Assembly: GCA_964352905.1 (NCBI GenBank)
Contig: CAYGTS010000028.1
Span: forward strand, 1-22,182
Source: CAYGTS01 sp964352905
Lineage (GTDB): Bacteria; Pseudomonadota; Gammaproteobacteria; JAHCLG01
Reading direction: 5' to 3'
Length of the DNA stretch: 22,182 nt
This document shows, in pieces, positions 16,001 to 22,182 of this stretch (position 1 is the first letter of the stretch; each line of letters starts with the position of its first letter). A program made the translations under genes and the position numbers. The notes under the pieces are model-generated. The model was not told the origin of the DNA. It worked only from the letters and a program-made list of their open reading frames with translations, and searched no databases.

Positions 16001-16321
16001 GCGATGGGAGCGGTGATAGCCGCACTGACGCAGGATGAAATCCTGCGCATTTGTGGGCGAGGAGTGAGCAGTTTAGTTCAGAATAAAGAAGCTGCTATTG
16101 CTGCGATTGTGAAAGCTGCAGCTACAGTGTTTTTGCAAAACATTAGCTCAAACAAGAGTCCTGATGCAGTACTTAGAGGGTCAATAGACGCTGCTAATCA
16201 GGCCTTAAGTGAGGTTAACCCTCAAGCTAGCGCAGTGGCAGGCGGGCCACCTAATGAAGATGAAGATATTGAAATGCAACCTAACCCATCTCGGCGCTTT
16301 CGGCAAGCACGCCCTAACTAA
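13100..16321 (+). CDS. Giant orphan protein with Cys motif and internal repeats, effector candidate
   Basis: Unrecognised 1073-aa cytosolic-type protein. The N terminus is charged and disordered-looking, with DHDEEWVLVEE (27-37), which fits an LC3-interacting motif (W32-V-L-V35 in acidic flanks). Residues 84-150 carry Cys86-Cys87 and H140-C141-E-C143-P-A-C146-G, a possible zinc site of RING or U-box style. A helical region follows with three diverged copies of a ~55-65-residue unit at about 221-275, 421-487 and 551-620. The clearest shared stretches are QALAKKLHELTIET and QALVKKIHGLTFET, each followed by FT-x-x-E/Q. The C-terminal third is Ala-rich helix (TVANVVANLVANYVAENL). The tail is acidic then basic (EDEDIEMQPNPSRR), like some type IV effector tails. 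AAGGA with a 7-bp spacer supports the start. Host-targeting is inferred. Confidence 0.8.
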   Translation: MWGKRKPEVEESKLREKKIDTRVTTTDHDEEWVLVEEPGDENKSDEERLVHALEGVFVSPPEGQPAESDEKRQAELQPAETVTMRCCNNQISKRELFGAVIQFGRIQPQSLKAKKNHVTRSAEQTLVSSSHDEATPLRPHCECPACGAEMTPQNIGPELTERSVLVRDATIPPITRKKAQEFINKLSISSQVYLARQQCLQLPRFYMHKIVQSLTRLYIKTNALQVFDQGDIKSLKAKITNSNLSETLKAKVLTLGDNWQQVEFTRAEISELQILCKGDETLLNKLPEGIDLADLAELLSLKITDYEESIGSSQPEILKMTENLVANFFVNFLDNFPNNVISSHIRLVRIWHKGEMAKVMNSDLTLLAMEDAIQRANTFEQNAEKAAKDALVEQDEDSAVQQLVKLRIARTMASEEIKRIESLLSRARFMLFENFVQQDLTTLAQLGLPTATEKEQALAKKLHELTIETCKTMEFTAEEARMLKPFFSNESQLVPKALQYKVNYHPVATSLSESDRQSWKLLPSPGMLKSRLNTAQVTNREQFETDAKRTIETLFSPRVMFYPFKNVTQADWDELQAADLPHDTPAKQALVKKIHGLTFETRKQTLFTMQEGRTLRSILQNVPGQFKKKISCAVLDVLEIGLREEAKWQPLIPAESIIANPLRASEPTEDELIMFREIILAEICCRVVRGDPPENEKGLHEFALTDILPGFIEEMAKSIFKKIYLQRPRDLTKDELQALYNNLDRKRIVKIIQDGCNKMSILKETRELLTIHAPTNHEQVGRGVRALYLAGEEQLQQLPVFMSKAAWQVRSNVAKKAKEEGKTPNEAHTLAVHCLDKTKDIIVRAKIEPFIEEELKKIAYLAICCDAFYCAAVEKAVQLLLLSEKVDQQDPNSAAQALEKAVVVMQAISQKSLIWAVRNALDQSWITLYRNYKGTVANVVANLVANYVAENLSAESAQESALILAERAMGAVIAALTQDEILRICGRGVSSLVQNKEAAIAAIVKAAATVFLQNISSNKSPDAVLRGSIDAANQALSEVNPQASAVAGGPPNEDEDIEMQPNPSRRFRQARPN

Positions 16322-16338
16322 CAACCGCACCCTAACGA

Positions 16339-16375
16339 TTTGGCTACAACTTGTGTAACACAACTTGTAGCCAAA
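16339..16375 (+). terminator. Strong stem-loop after the 1073-aa gene
   Basis: TTTGGCTACAACTTGTG pairs with CACAACTTGTAGCCAAA around a TAA loop: 17 bp with a single C-C mismatch, 18 bases after the stop codon. There is no T-tract afterwards, so it is either a factor-assisted terminator or a 3' protective hairpin rather than a classic intrinsic terminator. Confidence 0.5.
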
Positions 16376-16415
16376 CAGCACAACTGACCAAAAATTCTTG
16401 CACTGCAAAAAAAAT

Positions 16416-16433
16416 AAAGGGTTATAACCCTTT
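16416..16433 (-). terminator. Palindrome reading as a minus-strand intrinsic terminator
   Basis: AAAGGGTTATAACCCTTT is a perfect 18-bp palindrome. On the minus strand it is followed by ATTTTTTTT, a proper terminator tail. On the plus strand it is followed by GAAAAAAAA. The remainder of the 16322-16625 gap holds AT-rich sequence, presumably the promoter of the next gene, with no clear boxes. Confidence 0.45.
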
Positions 16434-16625
16434 GAAAAAAAATATTAAATTTTAGGCGAAAGCATTTTGTTGGGTTTTTGCAAAAAACTTGTTTGTGCAT
16501 TTAATTACCTATATGATTGTATTAATAAGAAAATATTCTATTCTTATAAATCCCGGGGCACAGGACGCTGCGGTTAACAATAAAGATGAAGGAAGAAGTA
16601 GCTTTTCGTAGAAGGGTTAACTTAT

Positions 16626-19600
16626 ATGTCAGCGGCTGGTGATACTACCTCATCATCGATTCAACCACTTACTTACACTGAAGCTGAAATCGGCCAAGTT
16701 GCCAGGGATGTTAAATATTCTTTAACAGCTAAAACAGTGGGTAACTACTGCAAGTCTGGCGTATTAAATACATTACGCTTTTGCTTTGCTGTCTTTAAAT
16801 ATTTTCTTAAAAGTATTTTTTTTCCTTGGTCTACCTATACGCAATCGCATGCCGATTGGCTGGGGAAATATTTATTTCTTCCAGTGCGCGTATTGGTTCG
16901 TTGGCCGTTAGAATATTTAATTTTTAAGACGGTTAAATTCGTTGCGATAAAAGTTCTTTTACCACTGATTGGTTTACTGTGGCATGCGGTACTAAGACCA
17001 ATAATTTTGCCCATACCCAACCTAGATAACCCGAACCTATTTCAAAAAATTAATCGCTATAATCCCTTGCGCTTGGTTTTTTATCTTGTTATTCAACCAA
17101 TTTTTTATTCACACCAAGCATTCGATAAAAACTTTTTGGGGAAACTGAATCTTTTTAATCCATTGCGCATAATACGCTATGCCTTAATAAAACCCTTTAC
17201 CCATTCGTGGCAATCACTTTCAAACAATGAAAAAATAGCCAATGTTTTGAATCCGGTGCGTTGGGTGCGTTGGGCTATTGAGTATGCCATCCTTAAGCCG
17301 TTTTTTACGAATATTTCTGAAGCAGAAGAGATAGAGTTACCAAAAGTAGAAAAAAAGCCATTAGCAGTTACAAATTCCACTACGAGTGAAGTAAGCAGTG
17401 ATTCTTCTTTTGAAACTTCTACAGCAAGCTCGGTAGACTCTGTCACTCCAGAAAAAACAACGTTTTTTTTCAAAATGCTGGTTGGCGTTCCGGCACGCTT
17501 GGTTAAATGGCCGATTGAATATCTCTTGGCAAAACCAATCAAAATGAGTTTTGAGGAGCAGCAAGAAACTTGGAGGGAATTAAAGGATTCGCAGGATAGC
17601 GTGTTGGCGTTAATGGCCATTCTTGGCCAATTTCTGCTCGGGTTACCGATCAACGCTATCAAGTTTTATCTATACCAGGTTCTTTTTCATCACTTTGATT
17701 ATGCGTGTTTAACACAAGCAGAAAAAGCGGCGCAAAGATCCTCATTTTTTAAAAAAATTGCGGCAGGGATCTGTTTTTTAGGTGGTGGTTTTGTCTTTTT
17801 TGCATTCAGTTGTGCGGTGAAAAAATATTTAGGTTCTACAGCAGAGCAACTTCCCTATCATTTTCGTGATTGGTGGCGCCCTATAAAAATCAAGGTGCTA
17901 ACCTGTGTTTTTACGCTTGGTAAAGCACTACCCTCGATTGGCTTATATATTTTCACGGCCCTGAGTTGGGGAGCAGGTTTAATTATTAAAGTAGTTGCGG
18001 GTTTTTTGGGGTTGGTAAATGGTATTGTTTGTTTAAAAACACGGGTTGCAGCGTTAAAAAATAGTTTTGAAAAAAAATTAGATCTTGATGAAGAACAGCG
18101 CAAAGCACGACAAGCAAAACAGCAAGCAGAAGATAAGGCACGAACGCCTGCGCAAAAAATGGCGCGCCGTGCAACTTTGTTGTTTGCTATCTTAGGCGCA
18201 CTAACTGCTGGGTTGACCGGTTTTTTAGGTACGGCTACTTTTTTAAGTTTTATGGGGGTTGAAGAATATTTGCCCATATTATTGTTTGGCGCAGTTTCAG
18301 CCATGGTTACTTATTTGGCGTTTCAGGCACCCGATACGCCCGATAATGCAGAGAAAAAATTCTATGAGCTCTTTGCTAGCACTAAAAATAGTAACCAAAA
18401 GAAAGTGGTTGCGGCATTATTAACGGTGTTTTTAACGGCTTGTTTTGCTTATTTATTTGATTTTCAACTGGGTGGTGCTCTCTCGCATCTTTTCTCTAGT
18501 TATTCAGAAGTAGGTAGTTTATTTGCTGGGGTAAACCTACAATTATTAACAGCAGTGTTGGCAACACCAACCATTGCCATTATGTTATTTTCACAAGTTT
18601 ATGATGCCGTTGAAAAGGGCACTGATCCTAATAAATCCATTAAAGATTTTTTAGCGGAACTAAAACGCACCGATGACGATGATACTTGGCATGCTGTATT
18701 AAACCCAACGATTATTGCGCTAGATGCTGGGGTTTATGGGGCAACGAGTGCAGCGGGTGCATTAAAAAATAACGCGGATCATATGCTATTAGCGTTATTA
18801 TTGGCAGGTAGCTGTGGTACAGCAACCACGGGCTTATCTTGGGCTTTTACCGGCAATAAAGTAGGCAAAAGAAGCAATGAGATTGCATCTGAATCCAAAC
18901 AAGCTGAGCTGTTTAAATACCTTGCCAAAGAGCGTGGCTTGATTATTTATGATCATAAAACCCATCGATATTATCATTATGACGATACGAAATATAAATG
19001 GTTTGATCCAACTAGGTATCGTTCGCGTTATAGGGCTGAGCGATTAAGGCATTTAAACAATGAACAAATGCAAGCCCTTTACGCTAAACAAAATCAACCT
19101 TTACAGCGTTATTTTATTTTTAAGAAAGAGGATTTTAACAGCGACAGTATAGCAAATCCTGCTATTAGGATATTTGAAAATAAAAAATGCGAGGCTGCAA
19201 TTTATATGGCTATCTTTCCTCATGCACCTGTACCTGCTGCCAAACAAAAAGAGACAATAGCTTCACAACCCGCAACGCCTAAAAAAAGCAGCAGGGAGAT
19301 TTTGTCACAATTAATCAATCCTCCTACTAACGCTAGGGATGCAACTCAAACTACGGTAAATGATTTTAGCAGCCTGCGCCAGCATTTTGTATTAACGCCC
19401 GCTGGTTATTGGGATGCTGTTTGTAGTCAATTACTGCAATTGAGAAGGAACGATTTTCCTTCGAATGAGCAAGGATATGCGAATTTTCACCAGGAAATTG
19501 AGCAAGAAATGTTGCAGTTTAGGAGTGGGTTGATAGATCGTGATGCAACACTCAATGCAGAACAAAAGCAGCAAGCAAAAGCAAAAATTCCGCAAGAATT

Positions 19601-20000
19601 AGCGCAACTTTCAGCAACGGATAAAATAAATTTTGCAATGATTGAAATGAAAGACATTCTTAAGAATGGCGATCAGTGGCAAGTCTTAAAAGCGCTGGTT
19701 TATTTCAATGCGCAAAACCAATCTGAATTTGTTGAAAAGCTGATGCAAGAAACTAACCTTACAACGACGCTAGCATTTATTGCTAAGCAACCGATAAACA
19801 AGATTAATTCAGGTGATCATAGATTATTTGGGTATAACCCGCAGCGTGAGCAGCGCTTTACACCACAGTATTTAAAAGAATTAACCAATGCAGTTTCAAA
19901 AGAGCTCAATGGTAAGGATTTATATCAAATCAGTGGAATGGATTATGTTAGAAATGTTTGTTCGCTCCAACCATCCTTTACAGCAGCGGCTTGCGCCTAA
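16626..20000 (+). CDS. Giant multi-pass membrane protein with repeated 'PxR..(R/K)W..EY...KP' motif
   Basis: Unrecognised 1124-aa protein. Residues 85-305 hold five variants of a hydrophobic/basic motif: LPVRVLVRWPLEYLIFKTVK (85-104), NPLRLVFYLVIQPIF (146-160), NPLRIIRYALIKPF (178-191), NPVRWVRWAIEYAILKPF (209-226) and VPARLVKWPIEYLLAKP (288-304). A Ser/Thr linker (249-278) separates the last two. Membrane segments follow at about 376-398, 424-470, 515-541, 548-567, 594-612, 632-656 and 718-740, with a charged helical loop at 482-515. A soluble C-terminal third begins near 745, with a Tyr-rich YDHKTHRYYHYDD segment and helices. No signal peptide is seen. AAGGG nine bases before ATG supports the start. 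It lies 304 bp after the other giant gene in the same direction. A secreted membrane-inserting effector or an inner-membrane protein are both possible. Confidence 0.8.
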   Translation: MSAAGDTTSSSIQPLTYTEAEIGQVARDVKYSLTAKTVGNYCKSGVLNTLRFCFAVFKYFLKSIFFPWSTYTQSHADWLGKYLFLPVRVLVRWPLEYLIFKTVKFVAIKVLLPLIGLLWHAVLRPIILPIPNLDNPNLFQKINRYNPLRLVFYLVIQPIFYSHQAFDKNFLGKLNLFNPLRIIRYALIKPFTHSWQSLSNNEKIANVLNPVRWVRWAIEYAILKPFFTNISEAEEIELPKVEKKPLAVTNSTTSEVSSDSSFETSTASSVDSVTPEKTTFFFKMLVGVPARLVKWPIEYLLAKPIKMSFEEQQETWRELKDSQDSVLALMAILGQFLLGLPINAIKFYLYQVLFHHFDYACLTQAEKAAQRSSFFKKIAAGICFLGGGFVFFAFSCAVKKYLGSTAEQLPYHFRDWWRPIKIKVLTCVFTLGKALPSIGLYIFTALSWGAGLIIKVVAGFLGLVNGIVCLKTRVAALKNSFEKKLDLDEEQRKARQAKQQAEDKARTPAQKMARRATLLFAILGALTAGLTGFLGTATFLSFMGVEEYLPILLFGAVSAMVTYLAFQAPDTPDNAEKKFYELFASTKNSNQKKVVAALLTVFLTACFAYLFDFQLGGALSHLFSSYSEVGSLFAGVNLQLLTAVLATPTIAIMLFSQVYDAVEKGTDPNKSIKDFLAELKRTDDDDTWHAVLNPTIIALDAGVYGATSAAGALKNNADHMLLALLLAGSCGTATTGLSWAFTGNKVGKRSNEIASESKQAELFKYLAKERGLIIYDHKTHRYYHYDDTKYKWFDPTRYRSRYRAERLRHLNNEQMQALYAKQNQPLQRYFIFKKEDFNSDSIANPAIRIFENKKCEAAIYMAIFPHAPVPAAKQKETIASQPATPKKSSREILSQLINPPTNARDATQTTVNDFSSLRQHFVLTPAGYWDAVCSQLLQLRRNDFPSNEQGYANFHQEIEQEMLQFRSGLIDRDATLNAEQKQQAKAKIPQELAQLSATDKINFAMIEMKDILKNGDQWQVLKALVYFNAQNQSEFVEKLMQETNLTTTLAFIAKQPINKINSGDHRLFGYNPQREQRFTPQYLKELTNAVSKELNGKDLYQISGMDYVRNVCSLQPSFTAAACA

Positions 20001-20058
20001 AAATATTAAAATCCTTACTGCAAACACCGTACCATTAATTTCTTAATATAAGTTTAAT

Positions 20059-20235
20059 GTATCTATTCAGCAAGTTTGAAGGTGAATTCACCGATAACGT
20101 TCAGATTTGGTGAACAACTACAAAAATATTTTTGAGAAAGCGCAGTGTATGAGTTATACATGAGCATTTCGATAAAAGATTTTCGCCGTTTTTAGCCCAA
20201 ATATGGGCGTTCCCATCTACAGGGTGAATAGTTAC
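20059..20235. mobile_element. MITE, GTATCTA...GTAAC family, with 8-bp target duplication
   Basis: A 177-bp element flanked by the perfect direct repeat AGTTTAAT (20051-20058 and 20236-20243). Its ends are GTATCTATTCAG and, reverse-complemented, GTAACTATTCACCCTGTAG. The central loop is TGTAT-GAGTT-ATACA, where the copy at 5181 has TTTAT-GAGTT-ATAAA. The right stem arm ATTTTCGCCGTTTTT is intact, but its left partner has been replaced (GAACAACTACAAAAA), so the outer stem is broken in this copy. It sits 58 bp after the giant membrane-protein gene. Confidence 0.9.
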
Positions 20236-20345
20236 AGTTTAATAATGATTTACAGTGCAAAGACGCTGCACTATTATGTAGCCAGGTTCTGAAAGCTCTG
20301 CACGGAATTTTAATGTGTAAAATTACGCAATAAAATTTGACTGAG

Positions 20346-20477
20346 CCATCATTGCGAACGCAGTGAAGCAATCCAGGGATTAGCAAGGATGGTGAGTGAC
20401 TGGCAAGTGTTGAGGGAGCATCACGTTTAGCGTCTTCGTTCCCTGGATTGCTTCGTGCTCCGCACTCGCAATGACGG
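20346..20477. repeat. CATTGCGAACGC palindromic repeat
   Basis: A 132-bp imperfect palindrome opens CATCATTGCGAACGCAGTG, then AAGCAATCCAGGGA. It closes TCCCTGGATTGCTTCGTGC, then CGCACTCGCAATGACGG. It belongs to the same family as the tandem units at 12417-12881 but has a different centre. Similar CGTCATTGCGA...GAAGCAATC repeats are, as I recall, scattered through several intracellular proteobacteria. The open frame running through it into the carbonic anhydrase gene is an artefact. Confidence 0.8.
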
Positions 20478-20544
20478 ACCTCCGTGCAAATTCTTCAGAG
20501 CTAGATTTCAAATAGGTTCTAGCCGGCGCATTGAGAGGTATTTT

Positions 20545-21177
20545 ATGTCAGCATTGGATGATTTAATTCACGGTTTTAAACACTTTCAACAACAGTATTT
20601 TGTTGATGATCAGAAATTATTTAAACAGTTTAATAAAAAAGGCCAACACCCAAAAATCATGATGATTGCTTGCGCCGATTCGCGTGTTGATCCCGCGTTA
20701 TTATTTAATATCACGCCGGGCGATATTTTTGTGGTACGTAATGTGGCGAATTTAGTGCCACCGTGCGAACACGATGATGCGCATCATGGTGTTTCGGCAG
20801 CGCTTGAATTTGCGGTGAATGGCTTGCAAGTTGAACATATCATCATCATGGGGCACAGTAACTGCGGCGGGATCCAAGCGTTATTACAGCAACATGATCA
20901 ACTCGAACAATATCCTTTTGTTAGTCGCTGGATGGGGATTGCCGAAGCTGCTTACCAAACAACGATTAAGTCTTATAAAAATTCCCCTGAAGATCAACAA
21001 GTAACGGCTTGCGCCAAATTATCGCTGCGCCATTCGTTAGCGAATTTAACCACGTTTCCGTGGATTGAAAAAAAAGTTGCCGAAAAGAAACTAGGGTTGC
21101 ATGCCTGGTATTTTGATATGCAGCTGGGAGATATTATTGACTGCGGTTGTGCAACAGAGCAATCGATTGCCGAATAG
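20545..21177 (+). CDS. Beta-class carbonic anhydrase
   Basis: This zinc enzyme interconverts CO2 and bicarbonate in the cytoplasm, supplying bicarbonate to carboxylases and buffering pH. The 210 residues carry the class signature: zinc ligands Cys43, His104 and Cys107 (ACADSRVDP; MGHSNCGGI) and the Asp45-Arg47 dyad. VRNVANLVPP (64-73) and the C-terminal LHAWYFDMQLGDI are also typical. I start at 20545 because GAGAGG lies six bases upstream and the family begins here. The longer open frame from 20455 only translates the palindromic repeat. It is convergent with the next gene, leaving 11 bp between the stops. In families of this type the symbol can or cynT is used; I cannot decide which applies. 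Confidence 0.95.
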   Translation: MSALDDLIHGFKHFQQQYFVDDQKLFKQFNKKGQHPKIMMIACADSRVDPALLFNITPGDIFVVRNVANLVPPCEHDDAHHGVSAALEFAVNGLQVEHIIIMGHSNCGGIQALLQQHDQLEQYPFVSRWMGIAEAAYQTTIKSYKNSPEDQQVTACAKLSLRHSLANLTTFPWIEKKVAEKKLGLHAWYFDMQLGDIIDCGCATEQSIAE

Positions 21178-21188
21178 CTGTTGAACCA

Positions 21189-21530
21189 CTAAACCGTATA
21201 CTTCGCTTGTTGCAAGGCGTGATGTAATTCATCTTTGTCATAGCCAATAATGCGATCTTTGCCAACTGTAATGATCGGTACGCCAGGGCCATTTAGCTTG
21301 GCATAAAAATCGCGGCCTTTTTCAGATGATGACACACTGTAGTATTGATATGGGATGTGATGTTGCTGTAAATACATTTTAGTCATTAGCGTATTAACGC
21401 AGCCGCCTGCGCCATAAACCGTGACTTTGGCGTGTTGTGCGCCTTTGGTCGTTGTTGCTGGTACATAAGTACTTTGGCTCGCACAAGCGCTCAGTAACCC
21501 AAACAATAAAACGATTAATAGTTTTTTCAT
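21189..21530 (-). CDS. Glutaredoxin-fold lipoprotein with single active-site Cys
   Basis: The first 15 residues (MKKLLIVLLFGLLSA) and Cys16 form a lipoprotein signal (LLSAC lipobox). A ~25-residue linker leads to a glutaredoxin domain: VTVYGAGGCVNTLMTKMYL, then GVPIITVG with the cis-proline, and GYDKDELHHAL. The active site is CVNT, with only the first Cys of CxxC, so it is monothiol-like. I start at the third of three consecutive ATGs because AGGGG is then six bases upstream. The product should be membrane-anchored and face the periplasm, where glutaredoxins are not common. It may handle mixed disulfides or merely share the fold. Confidence 0.85.
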   Translation of the reverse strand: MKKLLIVLLFGLLSACASQSTYVPATTTKGAQHAKVTVYGAGGCVNTLMTKMYLQQHHIPYQYYSVSSSEKGRDFYAKLNGPGVPIITVGKDRIIGYDKDELHHALQQAKYTV

Positions 21531-21663
21531 CATCATCCCCTAAACTGTGATGCTAAGTATTGTACCATCAAACGCAGCTTGCTCAATGAAATTAATCACT
21601 TGAATCCGTAGCCGGACTTGATTATAGTTGCCAGATCTCTAATCGAATAATAAGGATTTTTCA

Positions 21664-22143
21664 ATGTTGAGTTTTGCTGATCCCTCCTGCGATGATAACA
21701 AAGTTCATACACCTGAATACGATTCAACTAAAAACGCTAAAGACACTATTGTTAACGATGTTATGGCATATCTAAATAATAATGATGCAGATCAAATTGA
21801 TCTCTGGCGAAGTGAATTTGCAGAGAAATTTTTAGAATTACGCCAGTTGGCGCGCACGTTAGCTAATGACAAGCAACTGCGTTGCCCAACAAGCAAACAA
21901 ATCTCGTCATTTTTTAGTAATCCTAATGATTCTTTTAGCCTAAAGGCAATAGAAGCAAAAGAAAAAGAAAAAGCAACTTCTAGCATGCTTGATCAACAAG
22001 AAAGCGCATTGATGAATTTTCAAACAACTTTACAAAAGATCGAAGAATCGTATATAACACCTGCATTGAATTGGCGTGGGCATATGAAAAGCCAATTAGA
22101 GAATCAAATTACAAATGAAAAAATGCAAGTAACTATTCAGTAA
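21664..22143 (+). CDS. Orphan helical protein, 3' end replaced by a MITE
   Basis: Unrecognised, 159 aa, hydrophilic and helix-rich (EFAEKFLELRQLARTLANDK; LKAIEAKEKEKATSSMLDQQ) with coiled-coil character in the second half. It has no signal peptide or membrane segment. ATG has AGGA with a 7-bp spacer. The frame reads ...NEKMQ and then enters a MITE left terminus at 22129. The last four residues (VTIQ) and the stop codon are transposon sequence. The original protein was probably longer and continued beyond the insertion. Its character resembles the other orphan genes near MITEs in this window. Confidence 0.7.
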   Translation: MLSFADPSCDDNKVHTPEYDSTKNAKDTIVNDVMAYLNNNDADQIDLWRSEFAEKFLELRQLARTLANDKQLRCPTSKQISSFFSNPNDSFSLKAIEAKEKEKATSSMLDQQESALMNFQTTLQKIEESYITPALNWRGHMKSQLENQITNEKMQVTIQ

Positions 22144-22182
22144 ATTTGAAGGTGAATTTACCGAGAACGTTCAGATTTGGTG
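22129..22182. mobile_element. Left end of a MITE running off the window
   Basis: GTAACTATTCAGTAAATTTG, then GGTGAATTTACC and GAACGTTCAGATTTGGTG, match the left end of the element at 20059-20235 nearly base for base. The predicted 8-bp target duplication on this side is AAATGCAA (22121-22128); its partner lies outside the window. Confidence 0.8.

Noticed and set aside
12403..20235. Single composite transposon spanning the two giant genes
   Set aside because: The two bounding MITE copies each have their own distinct 8-bp duplication, so they inserted separately.
20455..20544. N-terminal extension of the carbonic anhydrase frame
   Set aside because: These 30 codons come from the palindromic repeat and leader. 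The start at 20545 has a proper ribosome-binding site and matches family length.

Overview
The window looks like a chromosome segment of a low-GC gammaproteobacterium with an intracellular, amoeba- or animal-associated lifestyle. A Legionellales member (Coxiella/Berkiella-like) is my best guess. This rests on AT-rich codon use, ordinary gammaproteobacterial housekeeping genes, very large unrecognised proteins with effector-like features, and dense small palindromic repeats. No rRNA, tRNA, CRISPR array or transposase gene was seen.

Layout. 1-82: right half of a mobile-repeat copy. 144-3620 (-): mfd, the transcription-repair coupling factor. 3742-4500 (+): an SDR dehydrogenase closely resembling HSD17B10 / 3-hydroxyacyl-CoA dehydrogenase type II. 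4567-5359: a pile-up of nested miniature inverted-repeat elements (MITEs), the last of which split a gene whose pieces lie at 5075-5173 and 5360-5764. 5822-6469 (+): an orphan protein. 6489-10808 (-): a tight four-gene operon, leucine dehydrogenase then E1-alpha, E1-beta and E2 of a 2-oxo-acid dehydrogenase. 10947-12391 (+): a secreted protein overlapping a glycerophosphodiester phosphodiesterase gene. 12403-12961: a composite repeat with a 100-N assembly gap. 13100-20000 (+): two giant unrecognised genes, a 1073-aa cysteine-motif/helical protein and an 1124-aa multi-pass membrane protein. 20059-20477: a MITE and a second palindromic repeat. 20545-21177 (+): beta-carbonic anhydrase. 21189-21530 (-): a glutaredoxin-fold lipoprotein. 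21664-22143 (+): an orphan gene whose stop codon lies inside another MITE copy running off the window.

How the parts relate. Leucine dehydrogenase and the E1/E2 complex fit branched-chain amino-acid oxidation, and the HSD17B10-type enzyme could serve the later isoleucine steps. The accessory material (orphan genes, giant proteins) lies among the MITEs. Three complete GTATCTA...GTAACTA MITE copies are each flanked by a perfect 8-bp target duplication (ACTTTTTC, ATTTGCAG, AGTTTAAT), and a related element has a 9-bp duplication (CTGAATAAA). The copies share an inner hairpin loop with a compensatory base change, while the outer stem differs in sequence between subfamilies. The most novel material is this MITE family and its effects on genes, together with the two giant proteins. 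The first of these carries a host-like LC3-interaction motif and a threefold internal repeat. The second has a repeated 'PxR..(R/K)W..EY...KP' membrane motif.
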